Virus record (IMG/VR): IMGVR_UViG_3300033156_000833
Location: 1 to 34,147 of that record
Strand: one strand, 5' to 3'
Origin: a virus
DNA length: 34,147 bases
The stretch's first letter is position 1. Each line of letters starts with the position of its first letter. Positions 5,374 to 12,619 of this stretch are shown here, one piece after another. The notes beneath the pieces were generated by a model. It was not told where the DNA came from. It saw only the letters and a program-made list of their open reading frames with translations, and did no database searches. Both the position numbers and the translations under genes were made by a program.

Positions 5374-5699
5374 TTAAACAACTCATTGAAGATATAATGC
5401 AGTCTGGTTTTGAGGTATCAATGATTGGTTTTTTTGATAAATCTCCAGAAGAAAATAAAAGATTGCAAGAGAAAGAGTATAATAAATTAGTTGAGTTTTA
5501 TAGTCAGCAAATAATTGATGAATTTTTTTATAAAACCCTTCAATGCTTTATAGAAGAGACGAACCCTAAGAAAGAATCATTAAATAGTGGCAATTTTAGA
5601 TGGGTTGATTATTATAATGAATTCGTGGAAGAACTTAACCAAAAGCAACAACAATGGCTAAAAAAAATCTATGAAGAAAAACCAAAAGAAAACAATTAA
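5337..5699 (+). CDS. Acidic helical protein with repeated N-terminus
   Basis: A 120-aa, mainly helical, acidic protein beginning MTKNQNKTIKEEVKQLIEDI. Four of its charged helices carry regular Glu/Lys spacing. Its last residues, EEKPKENN, are encoded by the next copy of the repeated start segment in another frame, exactly as happens at the end of the 4730 gene. No domain recognised. The overlap with the next gene is 29 bases. Confidence 0.55.
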   Translation: MTKNQNKTIKEEVKQLIEDIMQSGFEVSMIGFFDKSPEENKRLQEKEYNKLVEFYSQQIIDEFFYKTLQCFIEETNPKKESLNSGNFRWVDYYNEFVEELNQKQQQWLKKIYEEKPKENN

Positions 5700-5713
5700 A
5701 GAAGGAGATTGGT
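5669..5713 (+). repeat. Repeated start segment, copy C
   Basis: CTATGAAGAAAAACCAAAAG and on to AAAGAAGGAGATTGG. Same layout as copy A, including overlap with the end of the upstream gene in another frame. Weaker copies start at 4485, 4705, 5157, 5998 and 19570. Confidence 0.75.
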
Positions 5714-5988
5714 TTTTACTACGGTCTGATTTGGTTGTGCGGTTATATTATTGGGATAACCAAATTATAGGAGGAATGTTATGGTATTATAGTTTAGTTC
5801 CTGTTTATCGCACAGGCATATTAGATGGAAAAGGTTATGCTTGGGTTGACGGAGGTATTAAGCAAGTGTCTATTGGAGAAATGCAAAAATATGAAGAATA
5901 TCTTAAAAATCATAGAAAATTGACGAAAAAAGAAATTGAGAGAATATCGCCTTTTCCCGATGAAGCAATTTTATTTAAGAATTTTTAA
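5671..5988 (+). CDS. Small beta-rich protein with repeated N-terminus
   Basis: A 105-aa protein: MKKNQKKTIKEGDWFLLRSD start, then alternating strand-like segments (VVRLYYWDNQIIGGMLWYY, GYAWVDGGIKQVSIG) and a short charged C-terminal helix. The KEGDWFL beginning resembles the first strand of a small SH3-like or OB barrel, but no family can be named. It overlaps the preceding gene by 29 bases and is followed 11 bases later by another repeat-start gene. Confidence 0.5.
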   Translation: MKKNQKKTIKEGDWFLLRSDLVVRLYYWDNQIIGGMLWYYSLVPVYRTGILDGKGYAWVDGGIKQVSIGEMQKYEEYLKNHRKLTKKEIERISPFPDEAILFKNF

Positions 5989-5999
5989 ACATTAAACCT

Positions 6000-6251
6000 A
6001 TGACCAAAAACCAACAACTAAAAGAAAAAATAGCCGAGATAATAATTAAACACTTAGGAGTATGCGATAAAGAAAGCCCAGAAGAGATTTTGAGGTTGTT
6101 TAAGGAAGAGGTGAAAGAAGATGAGAAAGATGAAAAATGTCAACATAAGTGGGTTTTAGTTAAACATACAGTTGAGTGGGGAAATGAATGCGTTTATCTT
6201 TATTGTGAAAGATGTGGGAAATATATTTATAGAAAAGTAGAAAGCTATTAA
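6000..6251 (+). CDS. Small protein with C-terminal zinc-binding motif
   Basis: An 83-aa protein. The N-terminus MTKNQQLKEKIAEIIIKHLG is a diverged repeat start merging into a helix. The C-terminus holds CQHKWVLVKHTVEW then CERCGKYIYRK, a Cys-His plus CxxC set that probably binds zinc; this KCQHKW...YCERCG pattern is common in small phage proteins of unknown role. Last gene before the glycan cassette. Confidence 0.55.
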   Translation: MTKNQQLKEKIAEIIIKHLGVCDKESPEEILRLFKEEVKEDEKDEKCQHKWVLVKHTVEWGNECVYLYCERCGKYIYRKVESY

Positions 6252-6263
6252 GAAGTTAGAAGT

Positions 6264-6914
6264 ATGAAAAATTGCAAAGAAAATTTTAAGTTTATAACTT
6301 CCTGGGATGATTATTGTTTAGAAAATATTAAATTAGCTGAAGTGTTAAAAAAATATAATTTACCGGCAATTTTCTTTATTGAGTTAAGTAAAAAAGAGGC
6401 AAAAGAGCAAATAAAATATTTATCAGATCTTGGGTTTGAAATAGGAAGCCATACAATAAATCATCCGCAAGATTTAAAAAAACTTGCTTTAGAAGGAAAT
6501 TTTGAAAAATTATATTATGAGATAGATGATTCAAAAAAAATATTAGAATTATTAACAGAAAAGACTATTGAATGGTTTTGTTATCCAAGAGGTAGATATA
6601 ATGATGTAATTAAAGATGTTGTTGAAACTTTTGGGTATAAATATGCAAGAACAACAAAGGTTTTAAATATAGAGCATCCGGATGATCTTTATGAAATAGA
6701 GACATCAATTCATGTATATCCAAATCGAAAAGAGTATGGTGGTAAAAAATGGATTGATATTGCTTTTAAGTTATTTGATGAGGCTTATAAAAATAATGGA
6801 TATTTTCATCTTTGGGGTCATGCTTGGGAAATTGAAAAATTTGGTCTTTGGGATGAACTTGAATGGTTTTTAAAATATGTTAAATCAACATTTTTTGCTA
6901 ATGGTATAGAATAG
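6264..6914 (+). CDS. Polysaccharide deacetylase (NodB homology, CE4)
   Basis: A 216-aa enzyme of carbohydrate esterase family 4, expected to remove acetyl groups from N-acetylated sugars. Motif 1 is TSWDDY (catalytic and metal Asp). Motif 2 is SHTINHP, with the two metal-binding His. Motif 3 is CYPRGRYND. HLWGHAWEIE near the C-terminus supplies the late His motif. All key residues are present and there is no signal peptide, so it acts in the cytoplasm on a sugar precursor rather than on assembled cell wall. First gene of a cassette with glycosyltransferases, spaced by only 3 bases from the next. Confidence 0.85.
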   Translation: MKNCKENFKFITSWDDYCLENIKLAEVLKKYNLPAIFFIELSKKEAKEQIKYLSDLGFEIGSHTINHPQDLKKLALEGNFEKLYYEIDDSKKILELLTEKTIEWFCYPRGRYNDVIKDVVETFGYKYARTTKVLNIEHPDDLYEIETSIHVYPNRKEYGGKKWIDIAFKLFDEAYKNNGYFHLWGHAWEIEKFGLWDELEWFLKYVKSTFFANGIE

Positions 6915-6917
6915 TTT

Positions 6918-7772
6918 ATGAAAATATATCTTGCAAATAGTTCAAAACAGAAAATTGGCGGTGGTTGGACATTTTTAAATAACTTATATAATGGATTAAA
7001 AGATAAGGTTGATTTTGTTAATAATTGGCAGGATTGTGATATTTATTTTATATCTGGAGCAACAATGGTTGAAAGAAGTGAAGTTAAAGCAGTGAAAGAA
7101 GCTGGAAAGAAAATAATATTAAGAGTTGATAATATTCCAAGAAATAGCAGAAATAGGAATACTGGGACAAGCAGATTATATGACTTTGCTCAATTAGCTG
7201 ATAAAGTAATTTATCAATCTCGATGGGCAAAAGAATATGTTGGATATTTTATACAAAAAGATGGACCAATAATTTATAATGGAGTAGATACAAAGATTTT
7301 TAATCCGCAAGGAGAGAAACTGCCAAGAACTAAAAATAATGTTTATCTTTATGTGCAGTATAATCGAGATGAGAATAAGAGAATGCCTGAAGCTTTTATG
7401 TATTTTCATTGGTATTGGAAAAAAAATAAAGATTCAGAATTATGGTTAATGGGTAGGTTTTCACCGGAGCTTATTAAATATAATTTTGACTTTTTTATGA
7501 ATGAACCAGTAAGGTATTTAGGAGTTAGAGAATATCCTTATGATGTAGCAAAGGTTATGAGGTCGGTCGATATTCTCTTAATTCCTTATTTTTGTGATGC
7601 GTGTAGTAATACTTTATTAGAAGGAATTGCCTCTGGTTGTAAGATAGATTTTTGTCTATCTGGCCTTACTGGAGGAGCTAAAGAATTAATTGAGCTTTCA
7701 GATATTTCATTAGAGCGAATGTGTAATGAATATCTGAAGGTTTTTAAAGAATTATGCGAAAAAGACAAATAA
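6918..7772 (+). CDS. Glycosyltransferase, GT-B fold (GT4-like)
   Basis: A 284-aa retaining-type glycosyltransferase. It starts with KIGGGWTFLNNLYNGL, the glycine-rich loop of GT-B enzymes, continues with RVDNIPRN and YQSRWAKEYVG, and has NGVDTKIFNP, a hallmark of GT4. CSNTLLEGIASGCKIDF matches the family's donor-binding EX7E region. It is short for GT4, with a small C-terminal lobe. It overlaps the next gene by 19 bases. Donor and acceptor cannot be read from sequence; neighbours suggest a phage or host glycan. Confidence 0.8.
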   Translation: MKIYLANSSKQKIGGGWTFLNNLYNGLKDKVDFVNNWQDCDIYFISGATMVERSEVKAVKEAGKKIILRVDNIPRNSRNRNTGTSRLYDFAQLADKVIYQSRWAKEYVGYFIQKDGPIIYNGVDTKIFNPQGEKLPRTKNNVYLYVQYNRDENKRMPEAFMYFHWYWKKNKDSELWLMGRFSPELIKYNFDFFMNEPVRYLGVREYPYDVAKVMRSVDILLIPYFCDACSNTLLEGIASGCKIDFCLSGLTGGAKELIELSDISLERMCNEYLKVFKELCEKDK

Positions 7773-8104
7773 AAAAATTCTTAAAAAAGCAGTTAAAAGA
7801 ACATGAACTTTTATTAATTAGAAATAAAATTGAATGTGATTTTTTTGAGAAACAGGCTAAAAAAATATGCTCTAACAAAGAAAGAAAAGAGTTTGAAAAT
7901 AAAGAAGCTTGGTTAAGGGCTCATCAAAAAGAAGAGCATATTAAAAAGACTAAAAAGTGGAAAGAAGTAGTTGATAGATGTAGAAAATTAAATGAGAAAA
8001 TCCAAATGGCAGGTGAATTAGAGCAACGAGTTATGAAATTAAAAAGAGATAGAATTTTAATTGAAGGTTATATTGATTATTTAAAAAAGCTATTAAGAAG
8101 TTAA
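7754..8104 (+). CDS. Basic coiled-coil protein
   Basis: A 116-aa protein, almost entirely charged helix (KKFLKKQLKEHELLLIRNK and similar heptads), with two scattered cysteines but no motif I recognise. It overlaps the glycosyltransferase before it, so it is made from the same transcript. It could be a scaffold or accessory subunit of the glycan cassette or simply a passenger. Confidence 0.5.
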   Translation: MRKRQIKKFLKKQLKEHELLLIRNKIECDFFEKQAKKICSNKERKEFENKEAWLRAHQKEEHIKKTKKWKEVVDRCRKLNEKIQMAGELEQRVMKLKRDRILIEGYIDYLKKLLRS

Positions 8105-8129
8105 AAATAAACTAATAGATAATAAAAAT

Positions 8130-8285
8130 ATGAAACTTATTACTTACCTTTTAATTACTCTCGGAATGCTTGGAATAATGATTGTAGATTTTAATCCCCA
8201 TTCTTGGTATTTTCTCATTGGTTGGACTTCATTTTGTCTTGGTATGGCATTTTTAGTATATGAGGTTTATAAAAAAAGATTATGA
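8130..8285 (+). CDS. Small two-pass membrane protein
   Basis: A 51-aa peptide with two hydrophobic segments (residues ~3-19 and ~26-45) joined by a short DFNPHS turn and ending in basic KKRL, so both ends should face the cytoplasm. Its stop overlaps the start of the methyltransferase as ATGA. Small membrane peptides in glycan loci can act as flippase or anchor helpers; here that is speculation. Confidence 0.55.
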   Translation: MKLITYLLITLGMLGIMIVDFNPHSWYFLIGWTSFCLGMAFLVYEVYKKRL

Positions 8286-8905
8286 GTTCTTATTTTAGAC
8301 AACAATTAGAAGACTGGTTAAAAACTATTGATGTTAAAGCAGATAGAGTATTGGATGTTGGTGGTGGAGCTAATCCTGTTAAAGGAAGGACGAAAAGCTG
8401 GGATGTTAAAGAGTATAAGATTTTGGATAATGGATTAGAGGAAATGAAGTGTAAGCCTGATTATATTGCTGATTTAAATAAGGATTGGTTTTGGATAAGC
8501 ACGAAAACGAAAAGTGGATGGGATAGTATTTTAGGAGAAGAAAATATTCAAAATTTTGATGTAGTTTTTTGTTTGGAGGTAATGGACTATGTATGGGATC
8601 CTCATCAGGCATTATTTAATTTAAATTGGTCGTTAAAAACAAATGGTATTCTTTATATCTCATTTCCATTTATTTATCCTCATCATAATCCGGAAGGTCA
8701 TGATTATTTGCGGTATACTCGCTGGGGGGTTGAAAAATTATTAAAAGAAGTTGGATTTAAAATTGAGGAATTAAAATCAAGAGTAATGACATTAAATGGA
8801 TTTGAGAATTGGAAAGAATTTATCAAAAATGAGAAAATGCATCTTTCTAAAAATTATCAAGGACATAATGAAATAGGATATTTGGTAAAAGTAATAAAAA
8901 AATGA
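8282..8905 (+). CDS. SAM-dependent methyltransferase (class I)
   Basis: A 207-aa enzyme. Motif I VLDVGGGANP binds SAM; the acidic residue after strand 2 is in YKILDN; NFDVVFCLEVMDYVWDPHQA is motif post-II/III; NGILYISFPFIYPHH is the late strand. The HHNPEGHDYLRYT segment is typical of Methyltransf_11-like enzymes in sugar and secondary-metabolite clusters. It likely methylates a sugar or lipid-linked intermediate made by the neighbouring enzymes. Overlaps (4 bases) on both sides indicate a translationally coupled chain. Confidence 0.8.
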   Translation: MSSYFRQQLEDWLKTIDVKADRVLDVGGGANPVKGRTKSWDVKEYKILDNGLEEMKCKPDYIADLNKDWFWISTKTKSGWDSILGEENIQNFDVVFCLEVMDYVWDPHQALFNLNWSLKTNGILYISFPFIYPHHNPEGHDYLRYTRWGVEKLLKEVGFKIEELKSRVMTLNGFENWKEFIKNEKMHLSKNYQGHNEIGYLVKVIKK

Positions 8906-9867
8906 AAAAAATAAAAATATTTGGAATTCCTTGGCATGCCTCGCATCAATATGAATTATTTAAACTGCCAAATTGTGAATTTTATTTGCTTATAAACAAC
9001 TGCCGGGAATGGGCTCCAAGAGCAAGACCTTTACCGAAAAATGTAAAATGGGTTCCTTATTATGAGCCAGGAAAGTATGATTTAGCAATTCTCCATGTTG
9101 ATCAGATGAGTATAGACGAAAGATTAAGTAATAAAGGAATTATTTTTAGAGAATTAAATAAACAAATCCAAGATATTCCGAAAATAGTTATAAATCATGG
9201 AAGCCCAGTTTGGCCAGAATGGTATACAAAGGAAGAAATAATTGAGAAAATGGCAAAACTGGTTGGTGATAATATAATGGTTGTTAATTCTTATAAAGCT
9301 GCAGAGGAATGGAAAGGAGTTGGAAAAGAGATTGTGCCAATAATTCATGGGCTTGATCCTAAAGAATGGTGGGATTTAAAAAAGGAGCCGAGAATTATAA
9401 CAGCAGTATCGCCGGCTGGTCTTGATACTTATTATAATCGTAAATTATATAAAGCAACGCAGGAAGAATTAGGAAAAAAAGGAATAGCAATAGTTCATTT
9501 AAGAATTCATATATTTTTTGATAATTGGGATGATTATAGAGATTATCTTGGCAGATCATTGATTTATTTTGATTATTCTTTACATACGCCAATGAATAGA
9601 GCAAGAACAGAAGCAATGTTATCTGGATGTTGTATTGTGACAGCTAAAAATCATGATGTTGAAAGATTTATAGAAAATGGAAAAAATGGCTTTATAATAC
9701 CAAACAATCCTTATTCTGCGGCAAGATTATTAGAAAAATTAATAAATGATTATGATCGTTGTATAAAGGTCGGCCAAAAAGGAAAAGAAACAGCAATCCG
9801 CTTTTTTAATAAAGATCGATATCAAAGAGATTGGCTAAATCTTATTAAAAAGGTGATAAATAAATGA
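8902..9867 (+). CDS. Glycosyltransferase, paralogue of the 17727 gene
   Basis: A 321-aa GT-B-like enzyme. Key segments: GIPWHASHQYELF, VPYYEPGKYDLAILHVDQ, IVINHGSPVWPE, MVVNSYKAAEEW, and TPMNRARTEAMLSGCCIV, the donor-site region with the GT4-type Glu. The same segments recur almost unchanged in the 340-aa protein at 17727, so the two arose by duplication or were acquired together. The 17727 copy is longer in the middle. Probably they transfer different sugars or act on successive positions. It is coupled by ATGA to both neighbours, the methyltransferase and a virion-type protein. Confidence 0.78.
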   Translation: MKKIKIFGIPWHASHQYELFKLPNCEFYLLINNCREWAPRARPLPKNVKWVPYYEPGKYDLAILHVDQMSIDERLSNKGIIFRELNKQIQDIPKIVINHGSPVWPEWYTKEEIIEKMAKLVGDNIMVVNSYKAAEEWKGVGKEIVPIIHGLDPKEWWDLKKEPRIITAVSPAGLDTYYNRKLYKATQEELGKKGIAIVHLRIHIFFDNWDDYRDYLGRSLIYFDYSLHTPMNRARTEAMLSGCCIVTAKNHDVERFIENGKNGFIIPNNPYSAARLLEKLINDYDRCIKVGQKGKETAIRFFNKDRYQRDWLNLIKKVINK

Positions 9868-10433
9868 GTAAGTTATTAAAATTTTTATCTTTGCCTCTTG
9901 GTAGAACTGGAATTTCAGACTCTGAAGGAGATTATATGGATATTGACGGAAAAACACATTCCGGGGTTATTATTGATACTATTCATCATAAAGTTCACGA
10001 AGGAGATTATTATGTGCTTAATGATCTTGATGAAGATGTTGATATTGAAGCACCAAAAAAATGGCTTCTAAAAACACCGACTGATAAAGAAATTCATATT
10101 AAGATAGTTATGGAGGCAAATAATTCTGGAAAAGTTGAATTTTATGAAAACCCAACAGTCACTAATAATGGAACCGAAGTATCTATTTATAATGTTAATA
10201 GAAATTCAGGCAATACTTCTTCTTTGAATTTCTATAGAGATCCAACAGTATCTGGTGGAACATTGATAGAGGTTAGGCTTATTGGAACAGATAATAATAA
10301 GACAAAAATAGGTGGGTATGCAAATGAAGGTGAAGAGTTTATATTAAAAAAAGATGAAGATTATTTGATTGTATTTACTCCGGACAATGATAATACTAAA
10401 GTTCTTTTTAATGCTGGTTTTTATGAGGTCTAA
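9864..10433 (+). CDS. Virion decoration-like protein
   Basis: A 189-aa protein without signal peptide or membrane segment. Segments IIDTIHHKVHEGDYYVLND, KVEFYENPTVTNNGTEV, VNRNSGNTSSLNFYRDPTV and a terminal beta stretch form a pattern I know from phage head/tail-associated beta-sandwich proteins, which usually lie between the capsid and connector genes. Here it instead ends the first glycan cassette, 14 kb from the capsid gene. ATGA overlap with the glycosyltransferase ties their expression. That pairing makes it the best candidate acceptor for virion glycosylation, an inference only. Confidence 0.6.
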   Translation: MSKLLKFLSLPLGRTGISDSEGDYMDIDGKTHSGVIIDTIHHKVHEGDYYVLNDLDEDVDIEAPKKWLLKTPTDKEIHIKIVMEANNSGKVEFYENPTVTNNGTEVSIYNVNRNSGNTSSLNFYRDPTVSGGTLIEVRLIGTDNNKTKIGGYANEGEEFILKKDEDYLIVFTPDNDNTKVLFNAGFYEV

Positions 10434-10441
10434 ATAAAAAA

Positions 10442-10472
10442 ACCACCAGCCGAAAACTGGATATCTGGTGGT
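10442..10472 (+). terminator. Hairpin after the first glycan cassette, possible terminator
   Basis: Perfect 8-bp arms (10442-10449 with 10465-10472) around a 15-base loop, 8 bases after the stop codon. The stretch before it is A-rich, which would give a U-tract for transcription from the other strand; in the + direction only GTGAAAAACTT follows. So termination of + transcripts is uncertain. The 5' arm ACCACCAG occurs again at 19812. Confidence 0.45.
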
Positions 10473-10479
10473 GAAAAAC

Positions 10480-10510
10480 TTGACAGTTTTATCTTTATAT
10501 TGTCTATCAT
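10480..10510 (+). promoter_or_regulatory. Possible promoter for the packaging genes
   Basis: TTGACA (10480-10485) is exact; the best -10 is TATCAT (10505-10510, 5 of 6), but the spacing is 19 bp, long for sigma70. It is the only promoter-like site in the 110-base gap and precedes the gene at 10543 by 33 bases. Confidence 0.4.
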
Positions 10511-10542
10511 AACAAATTAAATATATTTTGTCAAGAGGAAAG

Positions 10543-10887
10543 ATGTATTTTCAAAGGAAGCAGAACAAATATTATAATATTGAACAGGTTTATAATGGAG
10601 TAAGGTATGACAGCAAAAAAGAAGCTCAATATGCTTATGAGTTGGATATGAGAAAAAAAGCCGGCGAAATAAAAGATTGGGAAAGGCAAATAACAATACC
10701 ATTAAAGGTTTATGGAAAAACAATCTGCACTTATAGAATAGACTTTAAGGTTTATCATAATGATGGAACTATAGAATGGGTTGAGGTTAAAGGATTTCCA
10801 ACTTATTCTTGGAGGTTAAAATGGAAACTTTTTGAGGCTATTTGGTCGCATGAACATCCAGAGGATATTTTAACGGTTATTAAATAA
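10543..10887 (+). CDS. DUF1064 nuclease-like protein
   Basis: A 114-aa protein of the DUF1064 family, small phage proteins with a PD-(D/E)XK-like core. The pattern is complete: VRYDSKKEAQYAYELDM, GEIKDWERQITIPL, YRIDFKVYHND and WVEVKGF, where D, E and the E-V-K form the presumed active site. Such proteins are suggested to act in DNA processing or packaging, with no settled substrate. I chose ATG 10543, which has AGAGG five bases upstream (one of few clear SD sites here), over a TTG at 10528. It leads the packaging block. Confidence 0.78.
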   Translation: MYFQRKQNKYYNIEQVYNGVRYDSKKEAQYAYELDMRKKAGEIKDWERQITIPLKVYGKTICTYRIDFKVYHNDGTIEWVEVKGFPTYSWRLKWKLFEAIWSHEHPEDILTVIK

Positions 10888-10905
10888 TAAAGGTCGAATA
10901 TTTAA
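10880..10905 (+). repeat. AAGGTCG-loop hairpin, copy 2
   Basis: 7-bp all-A/T stem (10880-10886 with 10899-10905) with a 12-base loop containing AAGGTCG (10890-10896). It includes the stop codon of the DUF1064 gene. Alone it would be weak, but loop and placement match the other members. Confidence 0.5.
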
Positions 10906-10933
10906 CTAATAAAAATTAACAAGTAAAAAAACT

Positions 10934-11119
10934 ATGAAAAAAGTAAAAACATTAGCATTAATATCAATGATAATTTCTTCACTTGGATTATTTGGCTCAT
11001 TTGTATTAATAGGAAGTGATGGTGGATCAGGACTATTAGGAGTAATTATTTATGGTTTTTATCTGTGGTTTTCTGTTGAAGTAAGAGCATTAAAAGAAAG
11101 TAAAAGAAGAAGAAAATAA
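10934..11119 (+). CDS. Small two-pass membrane protein
   Basis: A 61-aa peptide with two hydrophobic segments (residues ~6-25 and ~33-48) around a glycine-rich loop GSDGGSGLLG and a strongly basic C-terminus KESKRRRK. Its position between a nuclease-like and a ParB-like gene gives no functional clue. It starts 28 bases after the hairpin and 3 bases separate it from the next gene. Confidence 0.55.
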   Translation: MKKVKTLALISMIISSLGLFGSFVLIGSDGGSGLLGVIIYGFYLWFSVEVRALKESKRRRK

Positions 11120-11121
11120 AC

Positions 11122-11703
11122 ATGAAAGTAGTTAAAGTAAATATCGATGATTTAAAGTTTGCTGAATATAATCCAAGGGCGGCAACGGAAAAAGAAATTA
11201 AAGATTTAAAAGAATCTTTAAAAAGATTTGGTTTTGTTGAGCCAATTGTAGTTAATAATGCTCCGAAAAGAAAAAATGTAATAATTGGAGGTCATTTTAG
11301 AGTTAAGGTTGCAAAAGAATTAGGAATTAAAGAAATCCCAGTAGTTTATGTGAATATTCCTGACTTAAAAAGAGAACAAGAACTAAATTTAAGGCTCAAT
11401 AAAAATTTAGGCCATTGGGATTATGATTTATTGGCAAATTTTGATGAAGAGATGTTGTTAGATGTTGGTTGGGAAGAGGATGAGATATTAGAAATGTTTA
11501 GTTTAAATGAAGTAGAAGATTATGAGATTGATTTTGAAAGATATTCTGTTTTAATGATAAATCCTCCGGGGGGTGTGAGATTAAAAGAAAGAATTTTAAT
11601 TCAGTTTGATAGTAAAAATGATTATGATAAAGTTAAAAAATTTTTGAGAAATAAAGAAAATGAAGATTTATTAAAAGAAAAGATTTTAGAAATTATTAAA
11701 TAA
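11122..11703 (+). CDS. ParB-like nuclease-domain protein
   Basis: A 193-aa protein whose first ~95 residues are a ParB/Srx-type domain: VNIDDLKFAEYNPRAAT, LKRFGFVEPIVVNNA, and the conserved box VIIGGHFRVKVAKELG. ParB folds bind CTP or act as phosphate-handling nucleases. In phages such proteins stand next to DNA methyltransferases and terminase genes, as here, with one base to the cytosine methyltransferase. There is no ParA and no centromere-like repeat, so plasmid partition is unlikely. The C-terminal half (IDFERYSVLMINPPGGVRLK) is a separate small domain that also occurs after ParB domains in phage proteins. Confidence 0.75.
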   Translation: MKVVKVNIDDLKFAEYNPRAATEKEIKDLKESLKRFGFVEPIVVNNAPKRKNVIIGGHFRVKVAKELGIKEIPVVYVNIPDLKREQELNLRLNKNLGHWDYDLLANFDEEMLLDVGWEEDEILEMFSLNEVEDYEIDFERYSVLMINPPGGVRLKERILIQFDSKNDYDKVKKFLRNKENEDLLKEKILEIIK

Positions 11704-11704
11704 T

Positions 11705-12589
11705 ATGAGATATTTTTCATTATTTAGTGGAATAGGTGGATTAGAGTATGGATTAAGAAGAAAAAATGGTTGTAAATGTATTGGTATTTCTGAAATAAAA
11801 GAAGCATCTATTAAGATTTATAAAAAAAATTATGGTGATATAAAAAATTTTGGTGATATTAAAAAAATTGATATTAATAGTTTACCAGATTTTGATTTGT
11901 TATTAGGTGGTTTTCCTTGTCAATCATTTAGTTTAATAGGATTAAGAAAAGGATTTAAAGATAAAAGAGGTAAAATGATATTTTATATTTATGATATTTT
12001 AAAAATAAAAAAACCAAAATGGTTTGTTTTAGAAAATGTTAAAGGAATACTTAATCATGATAATGGAAAAACATTTAAAAGTGTAATTAAGTTATTAAGT
12101 TATAGTGGATATTATGTAAGGGTTGTTTTATTAAATAGTTTATTTTATGGATCGGCACAAAGTAGAGAAAGAGTTTTCTTTTTGGGTAGTAAAAAAGATT
12201 TTAAAATTAAATATCCTGAAATTATTGATGATACTAAAAGATTTAAGGATATTAAAGATAATAGTGGAAGTTATAAATTTATTGATTATGAAAAATGGAA
12301 AGATAAGATTGAACAGAAAAAAAGATTTAATTTTGAGTTAATAGGGTTATATGATAGAGTTGGAACATTAACTACTCAATATGGATGTGGAGAAAAATTA
12401 GTATATGAAGAAAGATTTGATAAATTTAGATATTTAACTCCATTAGAATGTGAAAGATTACAAGGATTTCCAGATGGTTGGACAGAAGGAGTTAGTGATA
12501 GGCAAAGATATTGGCAATTAGGAAATGCTGTTAATTGTAAAGTAAGTGAATATTTATTTAATAATTATTTAAATGGATTGTTTTGGTAA
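11705..12589 (+). CDS. C5 cytosine DNA methyltransferase
   Basis: A 294-aa enzyme that methylates cytosine at C5 in a specific site. Ordered motifs: I FSLFSGIGGLEYG; IV GGFPCQSFSLIG with the catalytic Cys; VI LENVKG; VIII SAQSRERVFFLG; then a recognition region (~190-250) with GTLTTQYGCGEKLV; IX LTPLECERLQGFPDGW; X QLGNAVN. All catalytic residues are present. No restriction enzyme is nearby, so it probably protects phage DNA from host nucleases. Its sequence is visibly more AT-rich than its neighbours (third positions almost all A/T), suggesting recent acquisition. The target site cannot be read from sequence. Confidence 0.93.
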   Translation: MRYFSLFSGIGGLEYGLRRKNGCKCIGISEIKEASIKIYKKNYGDIKNFGDIKKIDINSLPDFDLLLGGFPCQSFSLIGLRKGFKDKRGKMIFYIYDILKIKKPKWFVLENVKGILNHDNGKTFKSVIKLLSYSGYYVRVVLLNSLFYGSAQSRERVFFLGSKKDFKIKYPEIIDDTKRFKDIKDNSGSYKFIDYEKWKDKIEQKKRFNFELIGLYDRVGTLTTQYGCGEKLVYEERFDKFRYLTPLECERLQGFPDGWTEGVSDRQRYWQLGNAVNCKVSEYLFNNYLNGLFW

Positions 12590-12592
12590 TTA

Positions 12593-12612
12593 TTATTTTA
12601 AAGGGAAAATAA
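12593..12612 (+). promoter_or_regulatory. Hairpin before the small terminase gene
   Basis: 7-bp arms (12593-12599 with 12606-12612) and loop AAAGGG. The 3' arm ends 7 bases before the ATG at 12620. Loop content (AAGG) and spacing resemble the AAGGTCG hairpins at 21993, 26771 and 31083, though TCG is missing. Confidence 0.4.
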
Positions 12613-12619
12613 GGGATAT

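Noticed and set aside
4487-6251. Small early genes as anti-CRISPR or anti-defence proteins
   Set aside because: Size and place are suggestive, but no sequence motif or partner gene supports it.
9766-9772. AAGGTCG copies inside coding genes (also 14256, 15170, 33502)
   Set aside because: No flanking arms form a local hairpin, so they are not counted in the hairpin family; they do add to the motif's total frequency.
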